Origin: Vulcaniibacterium thermophilum
Lineage (GTDB): Bacteria > Pseudomonadota > Gammaproteobacteria > Xanthomonadales > Xanthomonadaceae
Reading direction: 5' to 3'
DNA length: 64,000 bases
Assembly: GCF_007923255.1 (NCBI RefSeq)
Contig: NZ_VOHJ01000001.1
Coordinates: 62,001 to 126,000 of the forward strand
In this document: positions 9,945 through 20,300 of the stretch, piece after piece
How the letters are laid out: every line of letters begins with the position of its first letter
How positions within the stretch are numbered: the stretch's first letter is position 1
The notes under the pieces: generated by a model
The model's input: only the letters and a program-made list of their open reading frames with translations
Database searches by the model: none
Told to the model about the DNA's origin: nothing
Made by a program: the position numbers and the translations under genes

Positions 9945-12017
9945 ATGAAGTTCGCTGCTTCGTTGCTCGCCGCCGCGCTCGTGGCTGCCCTGCCTTCGAC
10001 GGCCCTTGCGGCGCGGGGGTTCGAGGCGCGCGATCTGGCCGCCCTCGATCGCTATTCGGCGCCGACGCTGTCGCCGGATGGCCGCTTGCTGGTGTTCGCC
10101 AAGCGCGTGGTCGATTACGGCGCCAACAAGGCCAGCACCTCGCTGTGGATCGAGGACCTGCGCGCGCGCGACGCGGCGCCGCCGAAGCGGCTGACTCCGG
10201 ACGGCTGGAACGTCAACTCGCCGGCGTTCTCGCCCGACGGCCGCACGGTGTATTTCCTCAGCGCCAAGTCCGGCAGCCAGCAACTGTATGCGGTGCCGGC
10301 GTCGGGCGGGACGCCGCGCCAGGTCACTGCCTTCGATGCCGACGTCGGCAGTTACCGCATCTCGCCGGACGGCCAGCGGGTGGCGTTCTCCGCCGAGGCG
10401 TTCGTCGAGTGCGGCGCCGATCTGTCCTGCACCAGGCGCAAACTCGACGAGCGCGAAAAGACGAAGGCGACGGGCCGCTCGTTCGACCGCCTGTTCATCC
10501 GCCACTGGGACAGTTGGAACGACGGCCGCCTCAACCGGCTGTTCGTCGCCGAGCTTCCGCGCGGCGACAAGCCGGTCGCCGAGGCGGTGCTGGTGAGCGA
10601 CGACGTGGTCGGCGACGTGCCTTCGCGCCCGTTCGGCGACGACAGCGAGTACGCCTGGGCGCCCGACGGCCGCAGCCTCGTGTTCGCCGCCCGCAAGGCC
10701 GATCGCACCGAGCCGTGGTCGACCAATTTCGATCTGTACCTCGCCGCCGCCGACGGCAGCGGCGAGGCGCGCAATCTCACCGCCGACAACCCCGCCTGGG
10801 ACACCGGCCCGCTGTTCTCCGCCGACGGCCGCACGCTGTACTACCGCGCGATGAAGCGTCCGGGGTTCGAGGCCGACCGCTTCGCGATCGTCGCGATGGA
10901 CTTGGGCAGCGGCCAACGCCGCGAGATCGCGCCGAAGTGGGACCGTTCCGCGGACGCGATGGAGCTGTCGGAAGACGGCCGCACGCTGTACGTCAACGCG
11001 CAGCACCTGGGCGAGCATCCGCTGTTCGCGGTCGACATCGCCACCGGCATGGTGTCGCCGATCGTGCGCGAGGGTTCGGTGTCGGACTTCGATCTGGAGG
11101 CGGGCACGCTCGCGTTCGCGCGCAGCACGCTCAGAAGCGGCGACCAGATCTTCGTCGGCGGCATCGGCGGCGCGCCGGTGCGCGCGCTCACGCCGAGCGC
11201 GGGCGAGATGCTGCCCGACGTGCGCTTCGGCGACTTCGAGCAGTTCAGCTTCAAGGGCTGGAACGGCGAGACCGTGCACGGCTACGTGGTCAAGCCGTGG
11301 AACTACGAGGAAGGCAAGACCTATCCGGTCGCGTTCCTGATCCACGGCGGCCCGCAGGGCAGCTTCGGCAACGGCTGGAGCTACCGCTGGAACCCGCAGA
11401 CGTACGCGGGCCAGGGCTACGCGGTGGTGATGATCGACTTCCACGGCTCGACCGGCTACGGCCAGGCGTTCACCGATTCGATCAGCCAGCACTGGGGCGA
11501 CCGTCCGCTGGAGGATCTGCAGAAGGGCTGGGCGGCGGCGCAGCAGAAGTATCCGTTCCTCGACGGCTCGCGCGCGTGCGCGCTGGGCGCCAGCTACGGC
11601 GGCTACATGGTCAACTGGATCGCCAGCCAGTGGCGCGAGCCGTGGAAGTGCCTGGTGAGCCATGCCGGCGTGTTCGACACGCGGATGATGGGCTTCTCGA
11701 CCGAGGAGCTGTGGTTCACCGAATGGGAGAACGGCGGCACGCCGTGGGATGCGCCGAAGAACTACGAGCGCTTCAATCCGGCGCTGCACGTGGACAAGTG
11801 GAAGGTGCCGATGCTGGTGATCCACGGCCAGCTCGACTACCGTATTCCGGTGGAGCAGGGCATCGCCGCGTTCACCGCGTTGCAGCGCCAGGGCATCGAG
11901 TCGAAGTTCCTGTACTTCCCCGACGAGAACCACTGGATCCTCAAGCCGCACAACAGCGTGCTGTGGCACGACACGGTGAACGGCTGGCTGCGCAAGCACA
12001 TCGGCGACGGGCAGTGA
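9945..12017 (+). CDS. Secreted S9-family peptidase (acylaminoacyl/dipeptidyl type)
   Basis: 690 residues: signal peptide (MKFAASLLAAALVAALPSTA), several WD40/TolB-like strand repeats (for example LSPDGRLLVF, FSPDGRTVYF, ISPDGQRVAF) forming the propeller, and a C-terminal S9 hydrolase domain. Triad Ser550 (GASYGGYM), Asp631 (GQLDYRIP) and His663 (DENHWIL). The TolB-like propeller and the order of motifs place it nearer to dipeptidyl/acylaminoacyl peptidases than the two S9 genes upstream, so it is a separate branch, not a third copy of the pair. Starts 29 bases after the OPT stop and ends 4 bases before the DUF819 gene, so the three may be co-transcribed. Confidence 0.93.
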   Translation: MKFAASLLAAALVAALPSTALAARGFEARDLAALDRYSAPTLSPDGRLLVFAKRVVDYGANKASTSLWIEDLRARDAAPPKRLTPDGWNVNSPAFSPDGRTVYFLSAKSGSQQLYAVPASGGTPRQVTAFDADVGSYRISPDGQRVAFSAEAFVECGADLSCTRRKLDEREKTKATGRSFDRLFIRHWDSWNDGRLNRLFVAELPRGDKPVAEAVLVSDDVVGDVPSRPFGDDSEYAWAPDGRSLVFAARKADRTEPWSTNFDLYLAAADGSGEARNLTADNPAWDTGPLFSADGRTLYYRAMKRPGFEADRFAIVAMDLGSGQRREIAPKWDRSADAMELSEDGRTLYVNAQHLGEHPLFAVDIATGMVSPIVREGSVSDFDLEAGTLAFARSTLRSGDQIFVGGIGGAPVRALTPSAGEMLPDVRFGDFEQFSFKGWNGETVHGYVVKPWNYEEGKTYPVAFLIHGGPQGSFGNGWSYRWNPQTYAGQGYAVVMIDFHGSTGYGQAFTDSISQHWGDRPLEDLQKGWAAAQQKYPFLDGSRACALGASYGGYMVNWIASQWREPWKCLVSHAGVFDTRMMGFSTEELWFTEWENGGTPWDAPKNYERFNPALHVDKWKVPMLVIHGQLDYRIPVEQGIAAFTALQRQGIESKFLYFPDENHWILKPHNSVLWHDTVNGWLRKHIGDGQ

Positions 12018-12021
12018 GCGC

Positions 12022-13272
12022 ATGACGGCTCCCGCCTCGGGCGCGCTGATCGCCAACGACGCCGTCGTTCTCGGCCTGCTCGCCGCCATTCTCGGCGCGG
12101 TGTTCTGGACCGCGTCGCGGCCGACCGGATTCTGGAAGAAGTTCTACGGGGTCGTGCCTGCGATCCTGCTGTGCTACTTCCTGCCGGCGGTGCTGAACTC
12201 GGCGGGCGTGATCGACGGCAAGGCCTCCGCGTTATATCCGATGGCGCGCGATTACCTGCTGCCGAGCGCGCTGGTCCTGCTGTGCGTGGCGATCGACTTC
12301 AGGGCGATCGTCCGCCTCGGACCGAAGGCGGTGGTGATGTTCCTGGTCGGCACCCTCGGCGTCATGCTGGGCGGCGTGGTGGCCTTTCTCGCGATGGGGG
12401 CCATCCATCCGGAAACGGTCGCCGGCGATACCTGGCGCGGCATGACGACGGTCGCGGGCTCGTGGATCGGCGGCGGCGCCAACCAGGCGGCGATGAAGGA
12501 GGTGTTCGCGGTCGATGCCACCACCTTCGGCCAGTTCGTCGCGGTCGATGTGCTGGTGGCGAACGTCTGGATGGCGGTACTGCTGTTCCTGGCCGCGCGC
12601 AGCGAGGCGTTCGACCGCTGGACGCGCGCGGACCTGTCCGCGATCGACGATCTCAAGCGCCGGGTGGAGGCCTATCAGGCCGAGCACACGCGTATTCCCA
12701 CGCTCACCGACCTCACCGTCATCGTCGCGCTCGGGCTCGGTGCGACCGGCCTTGCGCATGCGATCACCGACCCGCTGGTGGCATGGCTGTCCAGCCTGCC
12801 GGCCGAATGGCGGTTGCAGGACTACAGCCTGACCGCGCGCTTCTTCTGGATCACGGTGCTCGCCACCACGTTCGGGCTGGCGCTGAGCTTCACCCGCGCG
12901 CGGCGGCTGGAGGGCGCCGGCGCGTCGAAGGTGGGATCGGTGTTCCTGTACGTGCTGGTGGCGACCATCGGCATGCAGATGGATCTTCGCGCGCTGCTCG
13001 ACCGCCCGTGGCTGTTCGCGCTCGGGCTGATCTGGATCGCGGTGCATGCCGCGCTGATGCTGGGCGTGGCCAAGCTGATCCGGGCGCCGCTGTTCTTCAT
13101 GGCGGTCGGTTCGCAGGCGAACATCGGCGGCGCCGCGTCGGCGCCGGTGGTGGCCAGCGCGTTCCATCCGGCGCTGGCGCCGGTGGGCGTGCTGCTGGCG
13201 GTGCTCGGTTACGCGCTGGGCACCTACTGCGCCTATCTCACGGGGCTGGTGCTGCAAGCGCTCGCCGCCTGA
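12022..13272 (+). CDS. DUF819-family membrane protein (YjcL-like)
   Basis: 416 residues with about 10-11 membrane helices. The sequence has the family's GSWIGGGANQAAMKEVF stretch near residue 152 and a second glycine-rich repeat, GSQANIGGAASAPVVA, near residue 365; the two resemble the inverted halves of a transporter. The substrate is not known for the family. It begins 4 bases after the S9 peptidase stop, which suggests co-transcription and perhaps a role in uptake or export of peptidase products; that link is inference only. A hairpin at 13287-13309 ends the unit. Confidence 0.85.
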   Translation: MTAPASGALIANDAVVLGLLAAILGAVFWTASRPTGFWKKFYGVVPAILLCYFLPAVLNSAGVIDGKASALYPMARDYLLPSALVLLCVAIDFRAIVRLGPKAVVMFLVGTLGVMLGGVVAFLAMGAIHPETVAGDTWRGMTTVAGSWIGGGANQAAMKEVFAVDATTFGQFVAVDVLVANVWMAVLLFLAARSEAFDRWTRADLSAIDDLKRRVEAYQAEHTRIPTLTDLTVIVALGLGATGLAHAITDPLVAWLSSLPAEWRLQDYSLTARFFWITVLATTFGLALSFTRARRLEGAGASKVGSVFLYVLVATIGMQMDLRALLDRPWLFALGLIWIAVHAALMLGVAKLIRAPLFFMAVGSQANIGGAASAPVVASAFHPALAPVGVLLAVLGYALGTYCAYLTGLVLQALAA

Positions 13273-13286
13273 GCGCACACGTCGCG

Positions 13287-13309
13287 GCGGGGGCGAAAGT
13301 CGCCCCCGC
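13287..13309. terminator. Bidirectional hairpin between convergent genes
   Basis: Perfect 10-bp stem GCGGGGGCGA / TCGCCCCCGC with a 3-base loop, placed between the DUF819 gene on + and the Cna-B gene on -. There is no T-tract on either side, so it may act with Rho or as an mRNA 3' stabiliser. Confidence 0.6.
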
Positions 13310-13327
13310 AGCGGATGGACCGGGTGC

Positions 13328-14197
13328 TCAGTAGGTGGTGGCGAACGTGCGCTTGCAGGGCGTCGGCGACACCACCGCGGCCCCGTTGTTGAGCTGATCC
13401 AGCCAGTTCTTGAGCTGTTCGAGCTGCTCGCGGGTGGCGGCCGGGTCGGTCAGGGCGGCGTTGGCGTCCTCGAGCAGTTCGTCGATCGTGCACTGGCACG
13501 GCAGGAAGGTCGAACTGCCGTTGACGTAGCCGCCCTCCACGTTGAGCGTCATCGCCGCCAGGTGCGAGGACAGCTTGTAGGCCATGTTCACCGCGGTGCT
13601 GCCCAGCAGCCAGGTGCGGAACTGCTCGTAGCCGGTGGGATCGAACGCGTTGCCGGCGGCGTCGACCAGATTGAGGCTGGAGAGCAGGTTGAGCTCGGGC
13701 GCCATCGTCCCGCCGTCGGCCAGCTTCGCCTCGCCGTTCCTGTTGCTCCAGAAGCCGGGTGTGCGGCCGCCGCTGCCTTTCAGGCAGTAGTTGCCGAACT
13801 TCACCGTGACCGTCTTGCAGGGCACGACGGTGACCGACACCGGATGGGTGGCGGGAGCGGAGCGCACCCAGTTGGTTTCGACCGGCATCGATTCCTCGAC
13901 CGTGTAGGTCGCACCACCCGGCAGTCCGCTCCAGGTGGCGGTGGTGAGCCGGGTGCTGGCGCTGACGCCGGGGCCGTTCAGCGTCATCGGCCAGCTCGAC
14001 AGCCAGGGTTCGTACGCGTCGCGCACGCCGTTGGCGTTGGCGTCGTAGAACTTCTTCACCACGATGGTGCCGTGGTTCGGATCGACCGTGGTCGCCGTCT
14101 GCGCCAGCGCGGGCGCGGCCAACGCACAGGCGGCCAGACCGATCGCGGGAAGCAGGCGCCGGATCGCGGCATGCAGGCTCGGATGGTTGTTCTTCAT
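13328..14197 (-). CDS. Exported protein with Cna-B/SdrD-like and TPGFW segments
   Basis: 289 residues. Signal peptide about 1-33 (LLPAIGLAACALAAPALA), then a prealbumin-like (Cna-B/SdrD type) beta-sandwich from about residue 42, seen as GTIVVKKFYDANANGVRD and GLPGGATYTVEES. After PCKTVTVKFGNYC comes GRTPGFWSNRNGE, a motif found in many surface or secreted proteins with an all-alpha tail. Several cysteines (KFGNYC, PCQC, PC near the C-terminus) suggest disulfides. No sorting signal or lipobox is seen, so it is probably released or loosely attached. The start at 14197 has AGAGAGG upstream and gives the signal peptide; longer readings add non-signal sequence. Function unknown. Confidence 0.8.
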   Translation of the reverse strand: MKNNHPSLHAAIRRLLPAIGLAACALAAPALAQTATTVDPNHGTIVVKKFYDANANGVRDAYEPWLSSWPMTLNGPGVSASTRLTTATWSGLPGGATYTVEESMPVETNWVRSAPATHPVSVTVVPCKTVTVKFGNYCLKGSGGRTPGFWSNRNGEAKLADGGTMAPELNLLSSLNLVDAAGNAFDPTGYEQFRTWLLGSTAVNMAYKLSSHLAAMTLNVEGGYVNGSSTFLPCQCTIDELLEDANAALTDPAATREQLEQLKNWLDQLNNGAAVVSPTPCKRTFATTY

Positions 14198-14615
14198 TGG
14201 AAGCCTCTCTTGCGAAAGGGCTCCCGCATCGGACGTCCGTCCTACCGCATGGCACATGGAGCCGTGTGTCGGAAGCTGCCGATGGGCAGCGCGCGCTGCG
14301 ACCGCCTCATGCGCTCGCATGCGCGGCGGACACCGTAGGTGCGAGGTCGTGAACGACGCGACGAGGAGCCACCCGCCGGCCGGCCCGTCAGGCGCTGCGC
14401 GTGCCGCCGGGCCACGTTGCGCGTCCCGCCGCGCGGGCCGACAGCGAAGCAGGCCTGGGGCGGCGCTGGCGGCGTTTCGCCCGCACTCGCGTCCGTGCCT
14501 GGCCGGGATCGGGTCTCACGCGGGAGCGCGACCGCCCGCCGGCATGCGGACACGGGAGAGCAGCCGCATCGGGCTCAGCCGTTGAGACGGCGTGGGCGTC
14601 CAATGGGCGCGGGCG
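14198..14615. other. Long intergenic region between the Cna-B gene and lexA
   Basis: About 420 bases between divergently read genes. Reading frames here are GC-rich chance frames of Arg/Ala/Pro composition without ribosome sites or family motifs. I see no RNA gene, repeat or strong hairpin; only the lexA promoter and operator at the right end are recognisable. Confidence 0.5.
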
Positions 14616-14648
14616 TATACTGCCTGCGCAGGTAAAAATCCTTTTACC
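14616..14648 (+). promoter_or_regulatory. lexA -10 element and palindromic candidate SOS operator
   Basis: TATACT at 14616-14621 is a good -10 element. From 14631 to 14648 lies GGTAAAAATCCTTTTACC, 7-base inverted arms with a 4-base gap, which would cover the transcription start. It ends 10 bases before the lexA ATG. The weak -35 (TGGGCG at 14593) fits an operator-controlled promoter. Position and symmetry suggest autoregulation by LexA; the sequence differs from the TGTAGTAGTAATACTACA-type site I recall for Xanthomonas LexA2. Confidence 0.7.
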
Positions 14649-14658
14649 GGAACCGCCG

Positions 14659-15303
14659 ATGCGCGAACTCACCGACCGCCAGGCCGCGATCCTGGCCTTC
14701 ATCCACGCCCATGCCGAACGCGAGGGCGTGCCGCCGACCCTGCAGGAGATCGCCGCGGCGTTCGGCTTCCGCCAGCCCTGCGCGGCGCACAAGCACGTGC
14801 GGCGGCTGGAGCAGGCCGGTTACCTGAGCGTGCGGCCGAACGCGGCGCGCGGGATCCGGCTGAGCGCGACCGGCCGGGCGGCGACGCCGGGCGCGCGACG
14901 GGCCGGGCGGGCCCGCGAGGATCGGCTGGAACTGCCGGTGCTCGGCCGGGTCGCGGCCGGTGCGCCGATCGGCGCGGACGCGGGTATCGAGCGTCACTTC
15001 GTGCTCGACCGCGCGCTGTTCTCGCTGCGCCCGGACTATCTGCTGCGCGTGCACGGCGATTCGATGCGCGACGACGGCATCCTCGACGGCGACCTGGTCG
15101 CGGTGAAGCGCGGCAACGACGCGCGCGACGGGCAGACGGTGGTCGCGCGCATCGACGGCGAGCTGACCATCAAGCGGCTGCAGCGCACCGCGGACGCGAT
15201 CCGGCTGCTGCCGCGCAATCCCGACTACGCCCCGATCGAGGTGCCGCCCGGCGCCGACTTCGCGATCGAAGGCCTCTACTGCGGGCTGGTGCGTCCCGAT
15301 TGA
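14659..15303 (+). CDS. lexA: LexA repressor (LexA2-like, heads imuAB-dnaE2)
   Basis: SOS repressor that cleaves itself when bound to RecA filaments. 214 residues. N-terminal winged helix-turn-helix (LTDRQAAILAFIHAHAE; recognition region FRQPCAAHKHVRRLEQAG). The C-terminal S24 domain has the Ala100-Gly101 cleavage site (GRVAAGAP), Ser135 (HGDSMRDD) and Lys172 (LTIKRL), so the protease is intact. The QPCAAHKHV recognition helix is unlike that of the common LexA (SPNAAEEHL type), which fits the unusual operator upstream. It precedes imuA by one base and almost certainly controls the whole cassette. The ORF opens further upstream, but 14659 follows the operator and starts the LexA fold. Confidence 0.93.
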   Translation: MRELTDRQAAILAFIHAHAEREGVPPTLQEIAAAFGFRQPCAAHKHVRRLEQAGYLSVRPNAARGIRLSATGRAATPGARRAGRAREDRLELPVLGRVAAGAPIGADAGIERHFVLDRALFSLRPDYLLRVHGDSMRDDGILDGDLVAVKRGNDARDGQTVVARIDGELTIKRLQRTADAIRLLPRNPDYAPIEVPPGADFAIEGLYCGLVRPD

Positions 15304-15304
15304 C

Positions 15305-15925
15305 ATGGCCGCGCAGGATCTCCCTCTCGAATCCCTGCTGGCCGCGCGCACGGTCTGGCGCGCCGCGCGCAGTGCGGTGGTCGCGCCCAGCGGGGAATCG
15401 ACCGGCTTTCCCGCGCTGGATGCGCTGCTGCCGCTCGCCGGCTGGCCGCGTGGTGCGTTGAGCGAGCTGCTGATTCCGGCCGACGGCGTCGGCGAGCTCG
15501 CGCTGCTGATGCCGACCTTCGCGCGGCTGACCCAGGCCGGCCAGCTCGTCGCGGTGGTGGCGCCGCCGTACCGGCCGTACGCGCCGGCGTGGCAGGCGAC
15601 GGGCGTGGACCTGCGCAGGCTCGAAATCGTCGAGACCGACGGCAAGCGCGCGCTGTGGGCGCTCGAGCAGTGCCTGCGCAGCGCGGCATTCGCGGCGGTG
15701 CTCGGTTGGCCGCTGCAGGCCGATGGCCCGGCGCTGCGGCGGCTGCAGGTGGCGGCCGACACCGGCGACTGCCTGGGCTTCGCGATCCGCGACCGCCGGC
15801 ACGCGGCCAATCCATCGCCGGCCGCGTTGCGGCTGGAACACGCGCAGGGCCGCTGGCACGTGCGCAAATGCCGCGGCGGGCAGGCGCCGGCCACCGCCTT
15901 CGTGCCGCCGGGACGGGTGGGGTGA
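15305..15925 (+). CDS. imuA: Translesion synthesis-associated protein ImuA
   Basis: 206 residues, RecA/SulA-related fold. ImuA is needed with ImuB and DnaE2 for damage-induced mutagenesis. The visible ImuA pattern is TGFPALDALLPLAGWPRGALSE near the N-terminus, then VVAPPYRPYAPAWQATGVDL and the RALWALEQCLRS helix. There is no clear Walker A motif, as is usual for the proteobacterial short ImuA. Starts one base after the lexA stop and ends 4 bases before imuB: one transcription unit. In published systems ImuA recruits RecA-related functions; its exact role here is inferred from the family. Confidence 0.9.
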   Translation: MAAQDLPLESLLAARTVWRAARSAVVAPSGESTGFPALDALLPLAGWPRGALSELLIPADGVGELALLMPTFARLTQAGQLVAVVAPPYRPYAPAWQATGVDLRRLEIVETDGKRALWALEQCLRSAAFAAVLGWPLQADGPALRRLQVAADTGDCLGFAIRDRRHAANPSPAALRLEHAQGRWHVRKCRGGQAPATAFVPPGRVG

Positions 15926-15929
15926 GGCC

Positions 15930-17354
15930 ATGCTGTGGGCCTGCATCGCCCTGCCGCATCTCGCGCTCGACAGCGTGCTGCGGCGCAGCGCCGATCCCGC
16001 GCGGCCGCTCGCGCTGGTGCACGGGCCGGTGCACCTGCGCAGCGTGCGCGCGGTGAATGCCGCGGCCGCCGCGGCCGGCCTCAAGCCCGGCATGCGCTTG
16101 GGTGCGGCGCATGCGTTGTGCGCCGAGGCCGTGTTCGTCGAGAGCGATCCGGCGCAGGAGCGCGCCGACCGCGCCATGCTCGCCCACTGGGCCTATCGCC
16201 ACAGCTCGCTGGTGAGCCTGCAGGACGAGGACGCGATCGTGCTGGAGGTGCGCGCGAGCTTCCGCCTGTTCGGCGAATGGCCGCAGTTGCAGGCGCGCCT
16301 GCGCGAGGAGCTGACGCAACTGGGCTTCGCGCATGCGCTCGCGCTCGCGCCCACGCCGCGCGCGGCGCGGGTGTTCGCAGGATTGCGCGATGGGCTGGCG
16401 ATCACCAATCCGGCGGCATTGCCCGACGTGCTCGATCGCGTGCCGACCCGCCGTGCCGGGTTGCCCGACGACGCCGGCGCGCGCCTGCACGACATGGGCG
16501 CACGCACGCTCGCCGACGTGCGCCGGCTGCCACGCGCGGGGCTGCGGCGGCGGTTCGGCGCGGCGCTGCTGGAGCATCTCGACCGCCTGTACGGCGAGGC
16601 CGACGATCCGCTCGATTTCTTCGTGCCGCCCGACCGCTTCGATGCCCGCATCGAACTCGGCTACGAGGTCGAAAGCCACCAGGCGCTGCTGTTCCCGCTG
16701 CGGCGGTTGACCGGCGATCTGGCCGTGCATCTGTCCGCGCGCGACGGCGGCGTGCAGCGCTTCGTGCTGCGGCTGGAACACGACCGCGCGCATACCGATG
16801 TCGAGGTCGGCCTGCTGGCGCCCGAGCGCGATGCCGCGCTGCTGTTCGACATCGCGCGCAACCGGCTGGAACAGGCGAGCCTGCCGGCCGCTGCGATCGG
16901 CGTGCGGCTGATCGCCGAGGAACTGCCGCCGTTCGTGCCGCCCTCGCGCGATCTGTTCGACACCCGGCCCGCGCAGGCCGTGTCCTGGCCGCAGCTGCGC
17001 GAACGCCTGCGCGCGCGGCTGGGCGACGGCGCGGTGTACCGGCTCGCGGCGACCGGCGATCCGCGTCCCGAACGCGCCTGGCGCAAGGCGGGCGTGGACG
17101 AGGACGCCGCCTGCGCTGCATCCGCGCCATCGCGTCCGCCGCGTCCGGCGCTGCTGCTCGACCCTCCGGTGCCGCTGCGCGATCACACGCTGCGCATCCT
17201 CGCCGGCCCCGAGCGCCTGGAGAGCGGCTGGTGGGACGGCGACGACCAGCGCCGCGACTACTACATCCTCGAAACCTCGCAGGGACAGCGCGCCTGGGCG
17301 TTCGTGCCCGCCGGCGAACGCGACGGCTGGATGCTGCACGGCTGGTTCGCATGA
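15930..17354 (+). CDS. imuB: ImuB, Y-family polymerase-like protein
   Basis: 474 residues. ImuB resembles Y-family polymerases but lacks the catalytic carboxylates, and serves as a hub linking ImuA, DnaE2 and the sliding clamp. Here the N-terminus reads [16 protein letters not shown], where an active polymerase would have the DxD metal site; the residues that would hold metal are absent. The little-finger and C-terminal region follow from about residue 235. QALLFPL at residue 251 resembles a clamp-binding peptide, though this is tentative. The start at 15930 (GTGAGG upstream) begins just after imuA; longer readings overlap imuA. The stop overlaps the dnaE2 ATG (ATGA at 17351-17354). Confidence 0.92.
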   Translation: MLWACIALPHLALDSVLRRSADPARPLALVHGPVHLRSVRAVNAAAAAAGLKPGMRLGAAHALCAEAVFVESDPAQERADRAMLAHWAYRHSSLVSLQDEDAIVLEVRASFRLFGEWPQLQARLREELTQLGFAHALALAPTPRAARVFAGLRDGLAITNPAALPDVLDRVPTRRAGLPDDAGARLHDMGARTLADVRRLPRAGLRRRFGAALLEHLDRLYGEADDPLDFFVPPDRFDARIELGYEVESHQALLFPLRRLTGDLAVHLSARDGGVQRFVLRLEHDRAHTDVEVGLLAPERDAALLFDIARNRLEQASLPAAAIGVRLIAEELPPFVPPSRDLFDTRPAQAVSWPQLRERLRARLGDGAVYRLAATGDPRPERAWRKAGVDEDAACAASAPSRPPRPALLLDPPVPLRDHTLRILAGPERLESGWWDGDDQRRDYYILETSQGQRAWAFVPAGERDGWMLHGWFA

Positions 17355-20300
17355 GCTGGGACGACGCCGTCGACGGTGTGGACCGCGAGACGCCGGGCGA
17401 CCGCGTCCCGCGCGCGCTGCAGGTGGCCACGCGCCTGCGCGGCGCGGCCAACGACGACCCGCTCGACGCGCTACCGCCGTACGCCGAGCTGCACTGCATC
17501 AGCGACTTCAGCTTCCTGCGCGGCGCGGCGAACGCCGAACAGCTGTTCGCGCGCGCGGCGCAGTGCGGCTATCGCGCGCTCGCTATCACCGACGAGTGCT
17601 CGCTGGCCGGCATCGTGCGCGCGCTGGAGGCATCGAAGGCCACCGGCGTGCGGCTGATCGTCGGCAGCGAGTTCCGGCTGGAGGATGGTGCCCGTTTCGT
17701 GCTGCTGGTGGAGAACGCCGACGGCTACACGCGCCTGTGCGAGCTGATCACCCGCGGCCGCCGCGCGGCGGAGAAGGGCGCCTACCGGCTGACGCGCGCG
17801 GACGTGGAAGCACTGTTCGACACCATGGCGCCGGGCGTGTTCGCGCTGTGGCTGCCGGTGCGCGTGCCGGGGCGTGCGATCGACACGGAACCGGGACAGT
17901 GGCTGCGACGGGGGTTCGGCGAGTGCGCGTACCTCGCGGTCGAACTGCATCGCGACGAGGACGATGCCGCGCGGCTGCGCGAGTTGCTCGCGCTCGCCGA
18001 CGTGCTTGGCATGACGCCGGTGGCCGCGGGCGACGTGCACATGGCCACGCGGCGCCAGCGCGTGCTGCAGGACACGATGACCGCGATCCGCCACGGCCTG
18101 CCGCTGGCCGAATGCGGCGCGCACCTGTTCCGCAACGGCGAGCGCCACCTGCGCCACCGCCGCGCGCTCGCCAACATCTACCCGCGCGCGCTGCTCGACA
18201 ACGCGGTCGCGCTGGCCGAGCGCTGCACCTACGACCTGGAGAAGAACACCACCTACCGCTACCCACGCGAACTGGTGCCGGACGGCGAGACGCCCAGCTC
18301 GCACCTGCGCCGGCTGACCTACGAGGGTGTGGCGCGCCACTGGCCGGAGGGCGCGCCGCCGAAGGTGATCGCACAAATCGAGAGCGAGCTCGCGCTGATC
18401 GCCGAGCTGAAGTACGAAGCGTTCTTCCTCACCGTCGAGGACATCGTCCGCTTCGCGCGCGGCCGCGGCATCCTGTGCCAGGGGCGCGGCTCGTCGGCCA
18501 ATTCCGCGGTCTGCTATGCGCTCGGGATCACCGCGGTGAACCCGGCCGAGAGCCGCCTGCTGATGGCACGCTTCCTGTCCAAGGAACGCAACGAGCCGCC
18601 CGACATCGACGTCGATTTCGAGCACGAGCGGCGCGAAGAGGTGCTGCAGTACGTCTATGCCAAGTACGGCCGCGAGCGTGCGGCGCTGGCGGCGACGGTG
18701 ATCCGCTACCAGGGCAAGAGCGCGGTGCGCGACGTCGCCAAGGCGTTCGGCCTGCCGCCGGACCAGATCGCGCTGCTGGCCGGCTGCTTCGGCTGGGGCA
18801 ACGGCGGCACGCCGATGGAGCAGCGTCTGCGCGAAGCGGGCTTCGATCCCCACAACCCGCTGATCGCCCGCATCCTTGCCGTGACCGAGGCGCTGATCGG
18901 CCACCCGCGCCACCTGTCGCAGCACGTCGGCGGCTTCGTGATCTCCGACGGGCCGCTGGCGACGGTGGTGCCGGTCGAGAACGCCGCGATGGACGAGCGC
19001 ACCATCATCCAGTGGGACAAGGACGACCTGGAGACGATGCGGATGCTCAAGGTCGACTGCCTCGCGCTCGGCATGCTGACCTGCATCCGCAAGGCGTTCG
19101 ACCTGGTGCGCGCGCATCGCGGCCGCGACCTCGACATGACCCGCGTGCCGCAGGAGGACCCGGCGACGTACGCGATGATCCAGATCGCCGATACGGTCGG
19201 CGTGTTCCAGATCGAATCGCGCGCGCAGATGACGATGCTGCCGCGGCTGAAGCCGCAAACCTTTTACGACCTGGTGATCGAAGTGGCGATCGTGCGGCCG
19301 GGGCCGATCCAGGGCGGCATGGTGCATCCGTACCTGCGCCGCAGGATGGGCCGCGAGCCGGTGAGCTATCCCTCGCCCGAGGTGAAGGAAATCCTCGAGA
19401 AGACGCTCGGCATCCCGCTGTTCCAGGAGCAGGTGATGGAGCTGGTCATGACGGCGGCGAAATACACACCCGACGAGGCCGACAAGCTGCGGCGCTCGAT
19501 GGCCGCCTGGCGCCACAACGGCGACATGGAGCCGCACCGCGAACGCATCCGCACGCGCATGCTCGCCAACGGCTATAGGCCTGAGTTCGTCGACCAGATC
19601 TTCGAGCAGATCAAGGGCTTCGGCTCCTACGGCTTTCCGCAGAGCCACGCCGCTTCGTTCGCCAAGCTGGTCTACATCAGCTGCTGGCTCAAGCGCCACG
19701 AGCCCGCGGCGTTCGCCTGCGCGCTGCTCAACTCGCAGCCGATGGGGTTCTACTCGCCCAGCCAGATCGTGCAGGACGCGCGGCGCGGCTCGCGCGAGCG
19801 CGAGCCGGTGGAGGTGCGGCCGGTCGACGTGCAGTGCAGCGACTGGGACTGCACGCTGGAGGGCGGCGAGCCGGGCGGGACGCAGCCGGCGATCCGCCTC
19901 GGCCTGCGCGAGGTGCGCGGCCTGTCGGAAGCCGCCGGCCGCGCCATCGCCGCCGCGCGCGCCGGGCGTCCGTTCCGCGACCTGGACGACCTGCGCCTGC
20001 GCGCCGGGCTCGACGAGAAGGCCTGCCGCGTCCTCGCCGAGGCCGATGCGCTGCGCGGCCTCGTCGGCGATCGCCACGCCGCGCGCTGGGCGGTGGCCGG
20101 GCTTGAACGTCGGCGACCGCTGCTGCCCGGCAATGCGCCCGAGGACGCCGTCGTGCTGCCGGCGCCGCGCGCGGGCGAGGAGATCCTGTCCGACTACCGC
20201 GCGCTGGGCCTGACGCTGAAGGCGCATCCGATGGCGCTGATGCGTTCGCAGCTGCGCCAGCGGCGCATCCTCGGCTCGCGCGAGCTGCGCGCGATGCGGC

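Noticed and set aside
14242-14553. 103-codon minus frame upstream of lexA
   Set aside because: Arg/Pro/Ala-rich, no ribosome site, no motif; treated as intergenic.
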